From NCBI GenBank assembly GCA_021234155.1, contig JAJEKV010000030.1, forward strand, positions 4,572,050 to 4,636,049: a DNA stretch of 64,000 nucleotides, written 5' to 3'. This DNA is from Isoetes taiwanensis. Taxonomy: Eukaryota; Streptophyta; Lycopodiopsida; Isoetales; Isoetaceae. Made by a program: the position numbers and the translations under genes. How positions within the stretch are numbered: the first letter of the stretch is position 1; every line of letters begins with the position of its first letter. Below, one piece after another: positions 1 through 11,540 of this stretch. The notes below the pieces were generated by a model. That model did no database searches and was not told where the DNA came from. It saw nothing but the letters and a program-made list of their open reading frames with translations.

Positions 1-222
1 TATGTAGACGCCTTTAAATCCAGGAAAAGGAATAGGAATGGACTCCGTTTCTTCGGCCGTTACCATTACGGCGAGAGCTGTGACACAAAATATTATCGCA
101 AGAAGGCGGAGTAAAAGATCCAAAATTTTGAGCTTCCGGCCACGGATTTCTGGATCTTTAGCTACTCTTTTAGGGCTAATTGCCTGTGTTACTGGAAGCC
201 TCACTTCGCCGTTTCCCGACAT
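1..222 (-). CDS. CASP-like (CASPL) membrane protein, 5' part only
   Basis: The minus strand opens at an ATG at 222-220 and stays open for 74 codons to the window edge, so only the N-terminus is present. It starts MSGNGEVRLPV, followed by a basic stretch (KRVAKDPEIRGRKLK) and a hydrophobic helix (ILDLLLRLLAIIFCVTALAV) that ends near MVTAEETES. A short basic N-tail followed by a first helix with a DLLLR-type motif is typical of the plant CASP-like family: four-helix plasma-membrane proteins related to the Casparian-strip scaffolds. Helices 2-4 lie outside the window. Family assignment rests on this first segment alone. A competing plus-strand ORF across the same bases has no recognisable features. 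Confidence 0.6.
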   Translation of the reverse strand, partial: MSGNGEVRLPVTQAISPKRVAKDPEIRGRKLKILDLLLRLLAIIFCVTALAVMVTAEETESIPIPFPGFKGVYI

Positions 223-511
223 TTTCAAAAAAAGGAAAGAAAGAAATAAATGCAAGAATCTAAATAGGAAGCTATGCCCTCTGTCTAGTTATCAAGCTTT
301 CACTTCGTATAATTGCAAAGAATCCTTCAAAACACACACTTGTATCGAACTGTAAACTCCAATCTAAGATATGCAAGAATCAATCGCCGGAGCAAAGATT
401 ATCAGATAATACTAAAAAAATGACAAAATGCAGCGCTAAAATCCTCAAAAACAGATGCTCCAAAGCTGCGAAGTTCTCAAAGAACTGGTTGAATCGAGAC
501 TTCCTTGGAGC

Positions 512-526
512 ACTTAAATATATACT
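512..526 (-). promoter_or_regulatory. Candidate TATA box of the CASP-like gene
   Basis: On the minus strand this reads TATATATTTAAG, about 290 bases upstream of the CASP-like ATG. A TATA box here would place transcription start near 485 and leave a 5' leader of roughly 260 bases. Inference from sequence only. Confidence 0.3.
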
Positions 527-1490
527 AAACAAACAAATTTTGCCAAAGAAATCTGAGATCTTATGCGTTGTATGAAAGTTACCAGATTAAAAAACAGGTG
601 TAAACGCGAGGATAGAAAGCGATTTTGTGCCAGGTTATGGCAGAACAGTAGAAGGAACTCCGGCAGCAGAAATGAGGAGTTTGAACGGATTGCAGGCGCC
701 TTTCTTTCCGGCGCTAATTTGGCGGTCAACTTAGAGGCGTCTCTAAATTTGGAGTCACGTTGGCCACTCCAAGGCTGCCGCGTGTCAAGTCAAGCACGTC
801 ACACGTCACTCATTCATGGGTTTGTGTGTTGCTTTTTTGGCGTGGGTGGGGGGTGCTTTTCTCTTCAAACAAAAATCATTTCATCTCATTGTATGTGTCA
901 AGTGCAATGTCTACCTGGCCATAATATGGGCACCATCTGGATGCTGCTTTTGCCCTCAATAGGATTGAATTGACTTTTATGTGATGTGGAACGGATTCTA
1001 CATGTCAGAGGGCTGGCAAGAATGCCTGACTGCTCTCCATTCCACGACGTCAAGGTAAGATTTACTTGATTATACAGGTTTCTGGAGGCGATTTGTCATT
1101 CTTGATAAGCATGATTCGAGAACTTGCAGGAACCCATATCTAAGGAACACAGAAAATAGAAGAGTAACACAAAAAAACCTAATTCTATTCAGAATGAAAA
1201 CCAGTTACACAAAGGAGGCGATGCTCAAAATAGACTGTCGCACCATCATGCTAAAACTAGTGAATTGCGTTCATGATACATGACTTGAAAATATTTAACT
1301 ATCACAACTTGTAGACGTGCAATTAAAACTGAAGTTCAACTTGAAATGGATACAAAGCAAGAGGATGCTTCATATCTTTAAACTAAAAATGAACTTGAAC
1401 TTGAAATGGATACAAAGCAATGCTTCATACATTTAACCTGCAGTAAATACAAACCAAGAGAACTCAAGAGCTTCAAGTTTTCATCATGCT
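527..1490. other. Non-coding stretch, no gene recognised
   Basis: Contains a short direct repeat (CTTGAAATGGATACAAAGCA near 1342 and 1401) and pyrimidine-rich tracts. No ORF here has a recognisable domain. Confidence 0.4.
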
Positions 1491-1860
1491 CATCTTCTCG
1501 AGCCATTCGTTGTGCCTTTCCCTTCCAAGAGGTTTAGTGAAGACATCAGCTGTCATGAGATGAGTTTTCAAATGCTTGATCATGATTTTGCCCTTTTCCA
1601 CCTTTTCTCTAGAAAAGTGGAATTGAATTTGGATATGCTTTGCCTTAGCGAGTTGCTAGAATTCTTAACCAAGCACACAACTGCTTGGTTATCATGGAAG
1701 ATCGACAGGTCCTTTCTGTTTTGCTCCTATCTCCTTCAAGAACCGCCTTAACCGGCTTCTTTTGAAGCTGCATACTCTGATTTGCATGTGCTCACAATCA
1801 TGGCCTTCTGCTGCTTACTGGACCAACCAACTACTTCCTCTTGCAGCTTGAAACGCCAGT

Positions 1861-2135
1861 TCATGATTTCCTAGACTCGAATTCCACTGCATAGTCAGCA
1901 TCAACATAGCCCTCCAAGAGGGGAAGTCCATTATTTTTGGTGTAGCAGATGCCAAGACCTGTGGTAGAGTGCAGGTACCGAAGACTGCACTTCACTGCCT
2001 GGCAATGTGAAGCATGAGGATCTTCCATAAACTGACTTACAGTAATCATGCTTTCTGATATGTCTGGACAGTTGCAGGCAATAACATGCATGAGAGAGCC
2101 CACTATACTTTGATAGGGCAGAGCAAGCATGTATC
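1861..2135 (-). pseudogene. Copia RNase H-proximal fragment
   Basis: Open minus-strand stretch with the Copia signatures SIVGSLMH, VSQFMEDPHASH, LRYLHSTTGLG and GYVDADYA. The upstream part of the open frame (2136-2445) reads through an inserted MITE and is not Copia sequence. Decayed coding sequence continues towards 1500 in shifted frames. Confidence 0.75.
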
Positions 2136-2493
2136 CAGGGATAGGTTCTGTACGTACGAAATCTAAATTCCTAACGTATAAAGTAAAAAAATACGTATTT
2201 TTTTTGAAAAAAACGTATTTTACGTATTTTTTAGTCGCCGGCCGGAAAAAAAAATTTCCCATACGCGAAAGTTTTTTCGCATACGCAAAACAATAAAAAA
2301 CCCGTACGCGAAAAAAAAAGGAACCTTTATTTTTTTTTTTTTTTTGCGTACGCGCTTTATATTGTTTTGCATATGCGAAAAAGCTTTCGCGTACGTGGTT
2401 TAGAAGGTGCCATATTATTCGTATGGTAGGTGCCGTATCATACAAATGATATGTATTGTGTATAAAACGTACGGAGTATTAAACCTATCCCTG
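2136..2493. mobile_element. hAT-type MITE, 358 bp
   Basis: The left end CAGGGATAGGTT and right end AACCTATCCCTG are inverted copies of 12 bp. An 8-bp target duplication flanks them: CATGTATC at 2128-2135 and CATTTATC at 2494-2501, with one mismatch. CAGGG-type ends and 8-bp duplications are characteristic of hAT elements. The interior is A/T-rich with nested palindromes built on TACGCGAAAA and its complement, and has no coding capacity. It lies inside the Copia remnant, so it arrived later. Confidence 0.85.
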
Positions 2494-4074
2494 CATTTAT
2501 CTTTAGACTCTGCCCTATTAGTACGAACAAGTACTCACTAGTTTGGAATGAATCATATTGCATCTGTGAAGTACGAACTTAATGGCTTTGGACCGATGAA
2601 GGAGGATCATGCCATCATTGTGATTGAGAATCACCTGCATGCATACCTAAGGAATATCTCAATGGGCCAATCAGTCGTATGGAACTTGTTGGCAAGACTG
2701 GCCTTAATGTGCTTCATCATGTCTGATTGGATGTCAAAATGAGATCATCGACATAACTACTATGAGAAGAGAGGAGTCTAACCTCTTAAAGTATATGTCA
2801 TAGCCCGCTTCGCTCCTTATAAACCCTTGTCCAGTAAAGGAGTGAGTTGGTGTGTAACATAGTTGTGGAAAACATTTGAGTCAGTAGATAACTTTTTCTA
2901 ACTTACAGACTTTAGGATCCTGGCCTGCTATACAGTACCCTTGAGGCTACTTTAAGTACACCTCATCATTCAGTTTTTTATGAAGAAATGCATATTTTAT
3001 ATCCACCTGCTCAAGGTCGAGATTCCATTTGGCAGGCAAGGCCAGAACAACTCACGCTGGGATCAATTTTTCCACTGGAGCGACGGTCTCGTGATAGTTC
3101 ATACCAGCAATTTGAGAGCAGCCTCGAGCCATAAGCGAGCCTCATACCTAGATACCCTATTGTTCTCATCAAACTTTAGCTTATAAAGCCATTTGCTGGG
3201 ATGGCTTTTCTGCTAGTAGAACGTCACATAGTTCCCAAGCCTAATTATCTATGAGAGACTTATATTCCTCGTTCATAGCAAGTTTTCAATGTCAGGTTTG
3301 TGATATGTGGAAGGCTCCTCAATGGATGCATGCCTATGTAGGGAATGTATGTTGAACCGTGAGGCTTTCTGCTCTCCAGCTAAGCCAGTACTTTATTAAT
3401 GGGTTTAGGAGCTCGGATAGATCGTTGAATGGGAGGTACTTCATGCTCTACATCCTCGGTGCCATCTCTTCAGATTCAAGCTTAGAAGGCAGGTCCATTT
3501 CTTCAAAGAAATCATTTCTTTTGTCAGCATCGTGCTCTATATCAGAATTTGAGTCTGGGTCTTCCACTTCAGAGATGATTTGTAAAGGATTAGAATTAGA
3601 GACCTACTCATTCTTACCAATGTTAAAGTTATCCTCATCAAATGCCACACTTCTGCTAAAAAATCATCTTCCTGGAAGAGGGGACATATAGTATATTCAT
3701 TAATTTTATCGCTATAACCAACAAACATCCATGGAATTGAAGTAGCTGACAACTTACCTACTTTTCGTTCAACTTTTATAAGATGAGCAATATGCCGTGC
3801 ATCTAAATATCTTCAAACCCTCTATTGTAGGCCTTTTCCTTGTCCAACATTCATCTGAAAAATAATTTGGAACAGCTTTGGTGGATACCCTATTTAGAAT
3901 ATACACTGTTGTATTAATAACTTCAGCCCATAACTTACAGAAAATGTCATGAAGAACATCATAGAGCGAGCACATTCAAAAACATTGCAATGTTTCTGTT
4001 TTACCACTACATTCTACTGATGTTGATGAGTCGCAAAGGTCTCATGATGAATGCCACAATACCTTAAGAACGAA

Positions 4075-4445
4075 TCAACTGGGAGTTATTGAGGATGTGT
4101 GGACACTCTTCAGAACTACCCAGCATGTGGGCCTATAGGGCACGATATGCCAGGTTGTTACATCTAACCAACTGCTACATATGATGTTGCAGACAACTCC
4201 AGTGGCGTTACTAGCATCATATCTCCAAGAGGTACTATACATGTGAACTCAGTTGTGTCCATCACTACAACCATAAAATATACAAATGTACAGGTTATCA
4301 GCAAGCCGATTACTGCTAAGTTTTTTTCCTTAAAAATCCTTTCGAGCATGGGTTTTTTTATCCTAGATGGTGATAGGATTTTTGTGTTCTTTGTTTGGGT
4401 TCCCTAGGCCTTTTGGTCTCTATAGAGATAAAATTCAACTCTATT
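4075..4445 (+). mobile_element. LINE 3'-end remnant
   Basis: This piece aligns by eye with the 3' end of the LINE at 15.4-17.4 kb. Shared text includes GAGTTATTGAGGATG (versus GAGTCATTGAGGATG), CCCAGCAT(A/G)TG, and a 3' untranslated block running from a TTTTTCC tract to CCTAGGCCTTTTGGTCTC (versus CATAGGCCGATTGGTCTC). It ends in an A/T-rich tail near 4445. It is strongly diverged and has no open frame. Confidence 0.6.
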
Positions 4446-5165
4446 ATAATCCTCTAATTCCATTGCCTCTTTTTTCATATGATCTCGAACAAATGCAGCT
4501 CCCATAGAAGGCCAATTTGTACAAAAATTGGGCATGAAGGATTGCAATTACATCTGCAAATTGGATGGCAAATTATTATAAAACTGGATTTATAGCACAT
4601 TCATGAGACGAATAGCAAGAATTGAGAAAGCAGTGCTTTAAAGGCCATCATCGTTAGATCAAGCCTTGATCTCAAGTATAATATAGATTTTGGATATCCA
4701 AGGCCATGTCTATCAGATTAGACGTGATTTGTTAGTTCTGTTTTAATTCATATTTTAACGGTTCTAGTTCTTCCTTGACTCTAGGTTCGTAATTGGTTCT
4801 AGAGTACCTTTCAAGTGCATGTCACGGTCCAAATTGAGGAAAAAGCACCAGAATTACCCCTTGACACAATTGAGGTCGCAACATAGATACTAGATTCGGG
4901 TCCACACAGAGAGCAAAATTTTGACCATCATGATACAACTCGAGAAACATGAGATCAAGCACATCAAAATACGCATTAATGTGTAGTAAGCATGGCTGAG
5001 ATAGATAATTGTACTAATATTGATGAAGATCACTTATTCACGAGATAATGCACATATAAAGTCATGGAAATATCACGTTTAATGGACTAATGCCAAGAAC
5101 TGACCAACTGGTATATTTTGATAGTGCAAAAGATAGACGCAAGTCCTTCATCTAAATAAAAATGG
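4446..5165. other. Non-coding stretch, no gene recognised
   Basis: A/T-rich sequence without open frames over about 60 codons. No repeats or domains recognised. Confidence 0.4.
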
Positions 5166-5167
5166 GT

Positions 5168-5300
5168 TTCGGGACATTGTCTAGTGGTAAGACCTTAAAT
5201 CGCGACACTCAAGACTATGGGTTCAAACATGGGCAACATTGATCTAGTAATGGGGACCTTAAAAATGATATTCTAGGGAATGATTGTCGTTTGCCATGCT
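5168..5300 (+). mobile_element. Possible tRNA-derived SINE head
   Basis: TGTCTAGTGGTAAGACC (from 5178) resembles a Pol III box A, and GGGTTCAAAC (from 5219) resembles a box B. The spacing is that of a tRNA-derived promoter. The sequence around it does not fold as a full tRNA and no tail or target duplication was identified. Confidence 0.4.
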
Positions 5301-6274
5301 GGACTTGCTAAATTAATTGCCACCTTAAGTGTACAGTTCTTCAAGTAAAGTTCTTCATGCACTGCTTTAATTTGCTAGCTAAAATTTAGTTCTTTGAATT
5401 CTCAGGCTAAGTATCCTATGGTTAGTCCCTTCTTTCCTATAAGCATTCCAATAAGGGGTGTGCAGCAACAAGCGGATGAACCATTTCATTGGGATCAGAT
5501 GCAGATACATCGTAATGGGTTATTGGAGGATTGCAGAAGCCGAAGAAGATTGTTGGAAAGTTAAAAAGGTAATATATGCAAGAAACTCAAGGGGTAAGGT
5601 CTTACCTTAGAAGTTTTAGCTCAATTGATCCCCTGTATTGTCTGCCCCTTTAATCTGGTGCCAGCTTGAAGTTTACTAGAAAAGTGCAAGCAGGGCCTGT
5701 TTATCTAATCCTAATGTACCCTTTGTCTTGGTTTAGTTTTATGATGATTCCATCTTTTCCCTGAATGATAGAGAGTGTAATGCAAACAACTGGTATGTTA
5801 CATGCAAATCCATGTTGATGTCAGCTTCCCTTTTTGTGAACTTGCAACTTGCAATATATATAGACTTGGAATTTATATCAGTGGTCAACTGTAGATGCAG
5901 TAAAGGTTAGAAATGGCATTTTCAATCGGATTTAGGTAGGTGAATGCGCATATCGATAATGATTAGTTGAAGTTTTATCCTCTATATTTTGGATAGTGTT
6001 GTATCTGATAATCTGATACAAAGTTTCTCAAAACATGCTTTGTTCTTATTTTGGATGCAAGCTATTGCACAAAGCCAATTTTCATAACACAAGTTTTATG
6101 AGCAAGCTTTGCTTCTTCAACTTATATAAAGAGAACATTTTGTCCACCGCGGTCTTTGATCATTTTCCGCAGTTAATTTCCCAGGGCTCAAGTGCAATCA
6201 GGCCGGCATGCACAGTGTTCAAGTTGAACACCGCTTACCTCAAGGATGTTGATTTCTCTTGGGGTTGCTAGCAG
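5301..6274. other. Non-coding stretch with exon-like islands
   Basis: One island at 5455-5570 ends in a GTAAT donor-like site but matches nothing I recognise. A 78-codon plus-strand open frame at 6035-6271 stops just before the exon-like block at 6275. Confidence 0.3.
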
Positions 6275-6460
6275 ATTTGGTTCCGTACCTTTCGTGATAA
6301 CTTTGGGATATCAGGGATGGTGAAGGCCCTGGCTGAGATCAAGGCATTTGCCAAGCTGTGGGGAAGATGGAGGGCACGGCAAGAGCGGGAGGCGTTAGAG
6401 GCATTGTATCGCGAGTTGGAAGCCTCAGGTCCCAGCCCAAGGTCACGGGTTCAAGTATGA
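6275..6460 (+). CDS. Possible terminal exon of an unknown gene
   Basis: After a TAGCAG acceptor-like site, 61 codons run to a TGA at 6458-6460. The peptide begins IWFRTFRDNFGISG and continues with a highly charged helix (KALAEIKAF, then WRARQEREALEALYRELE). Its composition looks coding, unlike the flanks, and the G+C content is higher. I do not recognise the family. No upstream exon was identified with confidence, so it may be an isolated fragment. Confidence 0.3.
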   Translation: MWFRTFRDNFGISGMVKALAEIKAFAKLWGRWRARQEREALEALYRELEASGPSPRSRVQV

Positions 6461-6524
6461 CCAATCAGTTCCGTGTTAGAGATATTAAACCTGCCATATA
6501 TAATATATAATCATATGCAAAGTA

Positions 6525-6776
6525 ACTCCTAGCATATCACGCCGAGGTAGTGGATTGGCTTCAGTGTGGTACGTAGAATGTACTCATGACGTGATGATGT
6601 CTAAGATGATGTGCCGCGAACTAGCACATGTCAATATTATTCTTCCAACCAAGAGATTGAGCATGTTATTGATGAACATCTAATTAATACTTTTGCATTA
6701 ATGTATACTAAGCTATGAATTACATTGCAGAGAGGCATGTACTAGGCATCCCAACTTGGTTGTCCGTAAAGCATTT
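6525..6776 (+). repeat. Dispersed repeat R1, copy 1
   Basis: About 250 bases shared with 13,624-13,858. Both contain CTCCTAGCATATC.CGCCGAG, ATTATTCTTCCAA, TTTGCATTAATGTATACTA and GGCATGTACTAGGCATCCC. Copy 1 is cut at its right side by the palindromic repeat starting near 6776. Confidence 0.8.
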
Positions 6777-6990
6777 TTGGGTTGCCCCTAGGGGGGCAAA
6801 CCCTCGTTTATGTGGGTATGTGGGCATATCGGGGTATATCTTGGAACATATACCTAGCATATCTTGATGATTTGCTAAAGCGGCACGCAGAAATGCTTTC
6901 GGTCATCCAGCCCCGTTCCTTCGCAGGCGTGGCTATGGCGTATTTGGGTAGCTGGCAAGCAGACCGAATACTTCTTTCTTGAATCAGACC
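6776..6990 (+). repeat. Palindrome-headed repeat R2, copy 1
   Basis: Starts TTTTTGGGTTGCCCCTAGGG, with a self-complementary core (TTGCCCCTAGGGGGCAA), then CTCGTTTATGTGGGTATGTG. Related copies begin near 11,005 and 11,297. It lies immediately upstream of the threonine deaminase pseudogene. Confidence 0.7.
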
Positions 6991-6999
6991 TTAGCATCG

Positions 7000-9900
7000 A
7001 TGGAGTCCTCTGTACTCCTCTGCAAATCGGCTTCGTTGTTGCCAGTTTCCAGGTATTCCTATGCCTTGTCTTCTAACTGTGTTGCAGAAATACGTCCACT
7101 TGCTATACCCCTTGCCGGACCTTCCTCCCATATCCCATGTCTTGCCTCCTCCAAACGCCAAAATGGCCCCCAGGTTGTGGCTTCGTTTGCTCGGGTAGAT
7201 AATAATACGACAGAACCGACAATGCTGCTGGTTGAGCAACAGAACAGAAGCTCCTTTGTTGAAAGCTTTGCGAATCGTTTACAATCTGGTAGGTTATCAC
7301 GGGTGGTATCTCGAGAGAAGACAAGAGTGGCGGATAAAAATGTAGTGAGTGGAGGACTAGATGCATTTTCTTATATAATGGAATTCTTACGAAAAAGTAT
7401 ATGGCGTTGCTATAGAATCTCCTTTGGAGTCTGCGAGAAAAATTAAATGCAAAAGCTGGGTGTTCAAATTCTTCTCAAAGCGAGGATCTCAACCGGTCTC
7501 TCGAATTTCCATTTACTCATTCCTTGTTAGGTAGTTGTTGCATTACACCCGAGGTTTAAGATGGGTTGTAGAACTTACAAGTGAATTTGGGAATTGGCAT
7601 AGGTGTTTTCTTTCAAATTGCGAGGAGCATATAACATGATGGCAAAGCTATCCCCGCACAGTTGAGCAAGCGGGTAATATGTTCATCTGGCTGGTAACCA
7701 TGCCCAAAGGCGTTACCCTGCTTGGCGTCGGCTTGGCGTGTGATGCGATCATAGCTATGCCCGTCCACTACCCTGAAATTAAGGTATGATAGCATATTCA
7801 ATTCACATTCATATTGCTCTTACCATCGAGGCAAGGTTATATGTTTAGTGGCATGATTATTATAGAACCTTTATATTGGTAGGTTGGTATGTACGTAACT
7901 CTTATCCAACCTCTAATATATCCGAAAGTATAAGCTTTTAGCAGAAAATGCTTTGCATGTCTATTTTTTTTTCTAATAAGAATAATAAAAAAGAATGTCA
8001 AAGATTGAATATTTATAGTTAATACTATTACAAGGACCATTTTACGCATAGAGGCGTGCCAAATGCAATAGCGGTTTTTATCTCGATTGGATAAAGCGCG
8101 ATTAGATGTGTGGCCTTACAATTGAATAGAGCTCTCAACTTTGCAATGACTCATTTGGGACTCCTTATTTTGTATGTACTTTACGTACTAGCTATACTCT
8201 TATAGTCTCTACTTGTCATTCTTGGCGTTGGATGTCTCGTAGAAAGGTTGGGCTTAACTGTGGTATTAGTTGGTGATTCATATGATGAAGCCCAATCTTA
8301 CTCGAAAAACACGGCAAAGCGGGGAAGGTAGAGTTTTTATACCACCATTCGACAATCCGAGATCATTGGGGACAAGGGGCAGTTGGGATGGAAATTATTC
8401 GCCAACATGGAGGCCCATTACATCTTTGTCTTTTGTTCCACTTGGCGGTGGAGGTCTTATTGCGAGCATTGCGGCTTACATAAAAGCGTATTCGACCGGG
8501 TAGCCATGCATGATTCCAACATTTCTTTGATGAATTGATATATATGGTCTGAGACATTGAATTCACAGGTTAAAGAGTAGAGCCCATTGATGCAAATCCA
8601 ATGGCGCTCTCTTTGTATCATGGTGAACGTGTGTTACTTGAGCACTGTGGTGGTTTTGCCGATGGCGTAGCTGTGAAACAAGTTGGTGAAGAGACATTTA
8701 AGCCTATCTAGGGGAGCTGATTGATGGAATTGTTCTTGTTAACCGTGATGCGGTTGTGCTGCTATAAAGGTATTGGGCCATATTCCTAGGACATTCAATG
8801 CGTCTTGCAAGCATTTGGAACTTTCCAGCATTGCCTTGGTGTGTTTCCGTCATTACACAATAGTAGAAACAATATACAGCAGTAGAAACAGAATGAAACA
8901 TTTTCTATAGCTTGTGTTGTTAACTTTATGTTGTGAGACATGTCATGTTTAACTTCACACTTCCCCTGTTAATTGCAAGGTAGGACATGTTTGAGGAGAA
9001 AAGAAGTATTCTTGAGCTGCGGGAGCTCTTGCATTGGCTGGAGCAAAAGCTTCTTGCAAATATTATGGACCAAAAGCAAGGCAGCGGTTGTAGCTATTAC
9101 TAGTGGGGCCAATATGAATTTTGATCGCTTGCGACTTGTCCGCGGAACTAGCGAATGTTACGCTAGGAAAAGAGGTTTCTTGGAATAACTATGTCTTAGA
9201 AACCAGGAACATTTAAAAAGCTGGTTGACTGGTAAATTTTATGTTATGAGCTTTCATTTTGCTTTTTCACAACCAAATTTTGGGGTCCGAAGCGGTTGGG
9301 TCACTATACTTTCAGATTGGACATGTCAACATTACGTAATTGAAATATCGATATTCGATGACCAAAATGCCCTTGTTTTATGTAGGTAAGGTAATGTTTT
9401 TGTTGAACTAACTTTTATAAGTACAACTCCATGTCTGTTACCACATAAGTTTTGATCTTTATCATGTCTTTACGTAACATAGATAAGATGACCTTCAACT
9501 CTCTTTTTGCGGTGTTAGCATTCACAAGGAAGAGGAAGTCCGGGGATCGATAAAAGCGGATAGTTGCTACAGGTTGCAAGTTCTAGATATGAAAAAATGA
9601 TTTAGTCAAAGACCATCTCCCGGCACCTAGTAATATCTTATAGAGCTAAAGTTTGGTATTATATGAAAATTTCTAGTCTTTGTTCACATTCAATTCTCAT
9701 TTGCGAGATGGGGCGTGCATTTGTTAAGAATGAAATTCTATGCAGATTTATATTTCGGAAAAAGCCGGTGCTCTTAAAGAAGTTTGGACACATTCACACC
9801 ACATTGGAATATATCAATGTTCCATTCTGAGGGTCACACGTCTTGTCCGAACTTTTGTTATGCACATTTTCTAACTATGTTATGATATCCAATATGCTAT

Positions 9901-10559
9901 GCTTTTGGAAAGGAGCTATCTAAGCAACGGAGCACCCATTAAATAAGCAGGGCACCTTGCTACGCGTCTAGTGGTAGATCATCGCGTGATCTTAGAACCC
10001 GATGTTGAGCAAGCGCATACGAAAGAGCGTAGCCACCATCGCAAACGCAATTATCATTTTTACGTTGGGAGAGTAATGATCAAAAGATGATGGTAGAGTA
10101 GGTTGTAGTGTTCTTTCCCTTTGTCACCGAACAAATAAACCCTCAAAGATCCTTTGATTGCATGTGAAAGGGTAAGACATTGTGCTCTTTTTCCTCATGC
10201 CTTACATACGGCGCTATTTGTCTTTGGAGACCACATATTTACTTCAAACACTTTTCTTTTCTGTTAATAAGGTGAGGTTTCAAGCCCCATGGTAAAGTGC
10301 TTAGGTGAAGAAATATACAATTACCTCGATTATCACATATTTAGACCAAAGACTAATCATAAATTTTTGCTAATATTTTCTTCAAGAAGGTTAACACATA
10401 ACATGTTGCGAGGGTGAAGAAGGGGTAATGTGCTTATTGGAATTCAAGTTCAAAAGGAGGAAAAAAGAACGTTTTGTGGAATGTGCCATTGCACTTGGTT
10501 ATGAATTTCAAGAAGAAACTAGTAATGAAGCCTTTAAGCTCATCATGCCAACAAGCTAA
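7000..10559 (+). pseudogene. OMR1: Biosynthetic threonine deaminase (threonine dehydratase) pseudogene
   Basis: Threonine deaminase is the PLP enzyme that commits threonine to isoleucine synthesis in plastids. The ATG at 7000 opens a Ser/Ala/Leu-rich transit-like region. Exon pieces then follow in order: AIESPL and LGVQILLK (about 7400-7480), VFSFKLRGAYNMMAKL with the PLP lysine codon at 7615-7617, SSAGNHAQGV-type text and a GT donor after PEIK (7790), VLVGDSYDEAQSYSK (8260), VFIPPFDNP, the PLP-phosphate loop GGGGLIASIAAYIKAY (8440-8495), FADGVAVKQVGEETF (8650), AITSGANMNFDRLRLV (9100), then regulatory-domain pieces such as DLVKDHLR (9600), VLIGIQVQ and LGYEFQEETSNEAFKL, ending at TAA 10,557-10,559. 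Retained introns show a duplicated gene, not a retrocopy. Many stops and single-base frameshifts make it non-functional as read. Confidence 0.85.
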
Positions 10560-11004
10560 TAAATAACCATAATAGGTTATTTCGTCATAGTTCTGGATCA
10601 TTCTTTTGTTTCAAGTAAAGAGAAGAGTTGTGTGTAAAAGACACTATTTAGCTTTTGTGCAAAAATTGGTTGTGCTTTACTAGACATTGTGTTCTAAAAT
10701 ATTTGGTTATGGTTTAAAATCCTTAAAAGAATTTGGCTGACTGGATTATCGGTTTGTGTGGGTTTGAGTCATTGGTTTGTGTGGATTCTTAGGGCCAGAT
10801 TTCATTATAAAAAAATTTCACATGTTTGTCACCAATGGAATTAATAGAGGATCACCAATAGTGAACTATGATCCAATTGTGGACCATGGTAAAATGATTT
10901 AACTTTTTAATAGTTTATTGTTTCAATTTAAACTATTGAATGAAGTGGCCGAGAAAAGTGGGTTCAACCTTATCCACAATAGGGTATTTATGTGATACTT
11001 ATTT

Positions 11005-11290
11005 TTGGGTTGCCCCTAGGGGGCAAACCCTCGTTTGTATGGGGTTGTGGCATATCTTGAGTATATCTTTGGAATATACTCGAGAATATGTTGATGATCC
11101 CGCTCCAAATCGATTGTACCACATGAAACCGGCGGTCATTTGCATTCTAAATCGAGGATGGTCCAACCGGTTAACCCGGCATGGCGCATGGCTTTCGAAT
11201 TTGATGAATCGAGTACCATCTTGGTTCGAAAACCCTAGAGATAGTATTTTTGGCTACGTTGTTGGCAAGGATTACGAGGCATAACCCAAC
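11005..11290 (+). repeat. Palindrome-headed repeat R2, copy 2
   Basis: Begins TTTTTGGGTTGCCCCTAGGG, then GCAAACCCTCGTTTGTATGG. It includes a 114-codon open frame without recognisable features. Immediately followed by copy 3. Confidence 0.65.
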
Positions 11291-11540
11291 AGTATTTTTG
11301 GGTTGCCCCTAGGGGCAAACCCTTGTTTATGTGGGTTTGTGGAATATCCGGTATATGCTAGCATATGCCTAAGATATTCTTGTGCACGCTCAAAGCGGTT
11401 TGCCGATGGCGGCGATCGACCACGCTTGCCGGGATGGTGGTGTTCGAACCGCCTAACCGGAATGAAGCCTTCAAGGAGCCATGGATTCACCATTACCACT
11501 TTCTTTGGTCGTAAGGAGTTTTTATCCCATTTACAAAGGT
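11291..11540 (+). repeat. Palindrome-headed repeat R2, copy 3
   Basis: Begins TTTTTGGGTTGCCCCTAGGG, then GCAAACCCTTGTTTATGTGG. Shares AACCGG(T/A)-rich text with copy 2. Copies 2 and 3 are in direct tandem about 290 bases apart. Confidence 0.65.

Larger units (their letters stand above)
1490..3990 (-). mobile_element. Ty1/Copia retrotransposon remnant
   Basis: Read on the minus strand, pieces of a Copia pol appear in the right order. Around 3975-3769 is integrase text (LWAEVINTTVYILNRVSTKA, then a CWT.KRPTIE.LKIF segment). Around 3750-3690 is the post-integrase GYSDK motif. Near 2755-2744 is the reverse transcriptase catalytic motif YVDDLILTSN. From 2130 to 1870 is RNase H-proximal text (PYQSIVGSLMH, then LRYLHSTTGLG, then GYVDADYA). 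Stops and frameshifts separate all blocks. No LTRs were recognised. The copy is interrupted by a MITE at 2136-2493. Confidence 0.8.

Noticed and set aside
1861-2445. 194-codon ORF as one protein
   Set aside because: Its first part reads through the hAT MITE; only the part from about 2,130 down is Copia-derived.
9955-10035. tRNA or SINE candidate (GTCTAGTGGTAGATC)
   Set aside because: A box A-like word only; no box B in the right orientation and spacing.
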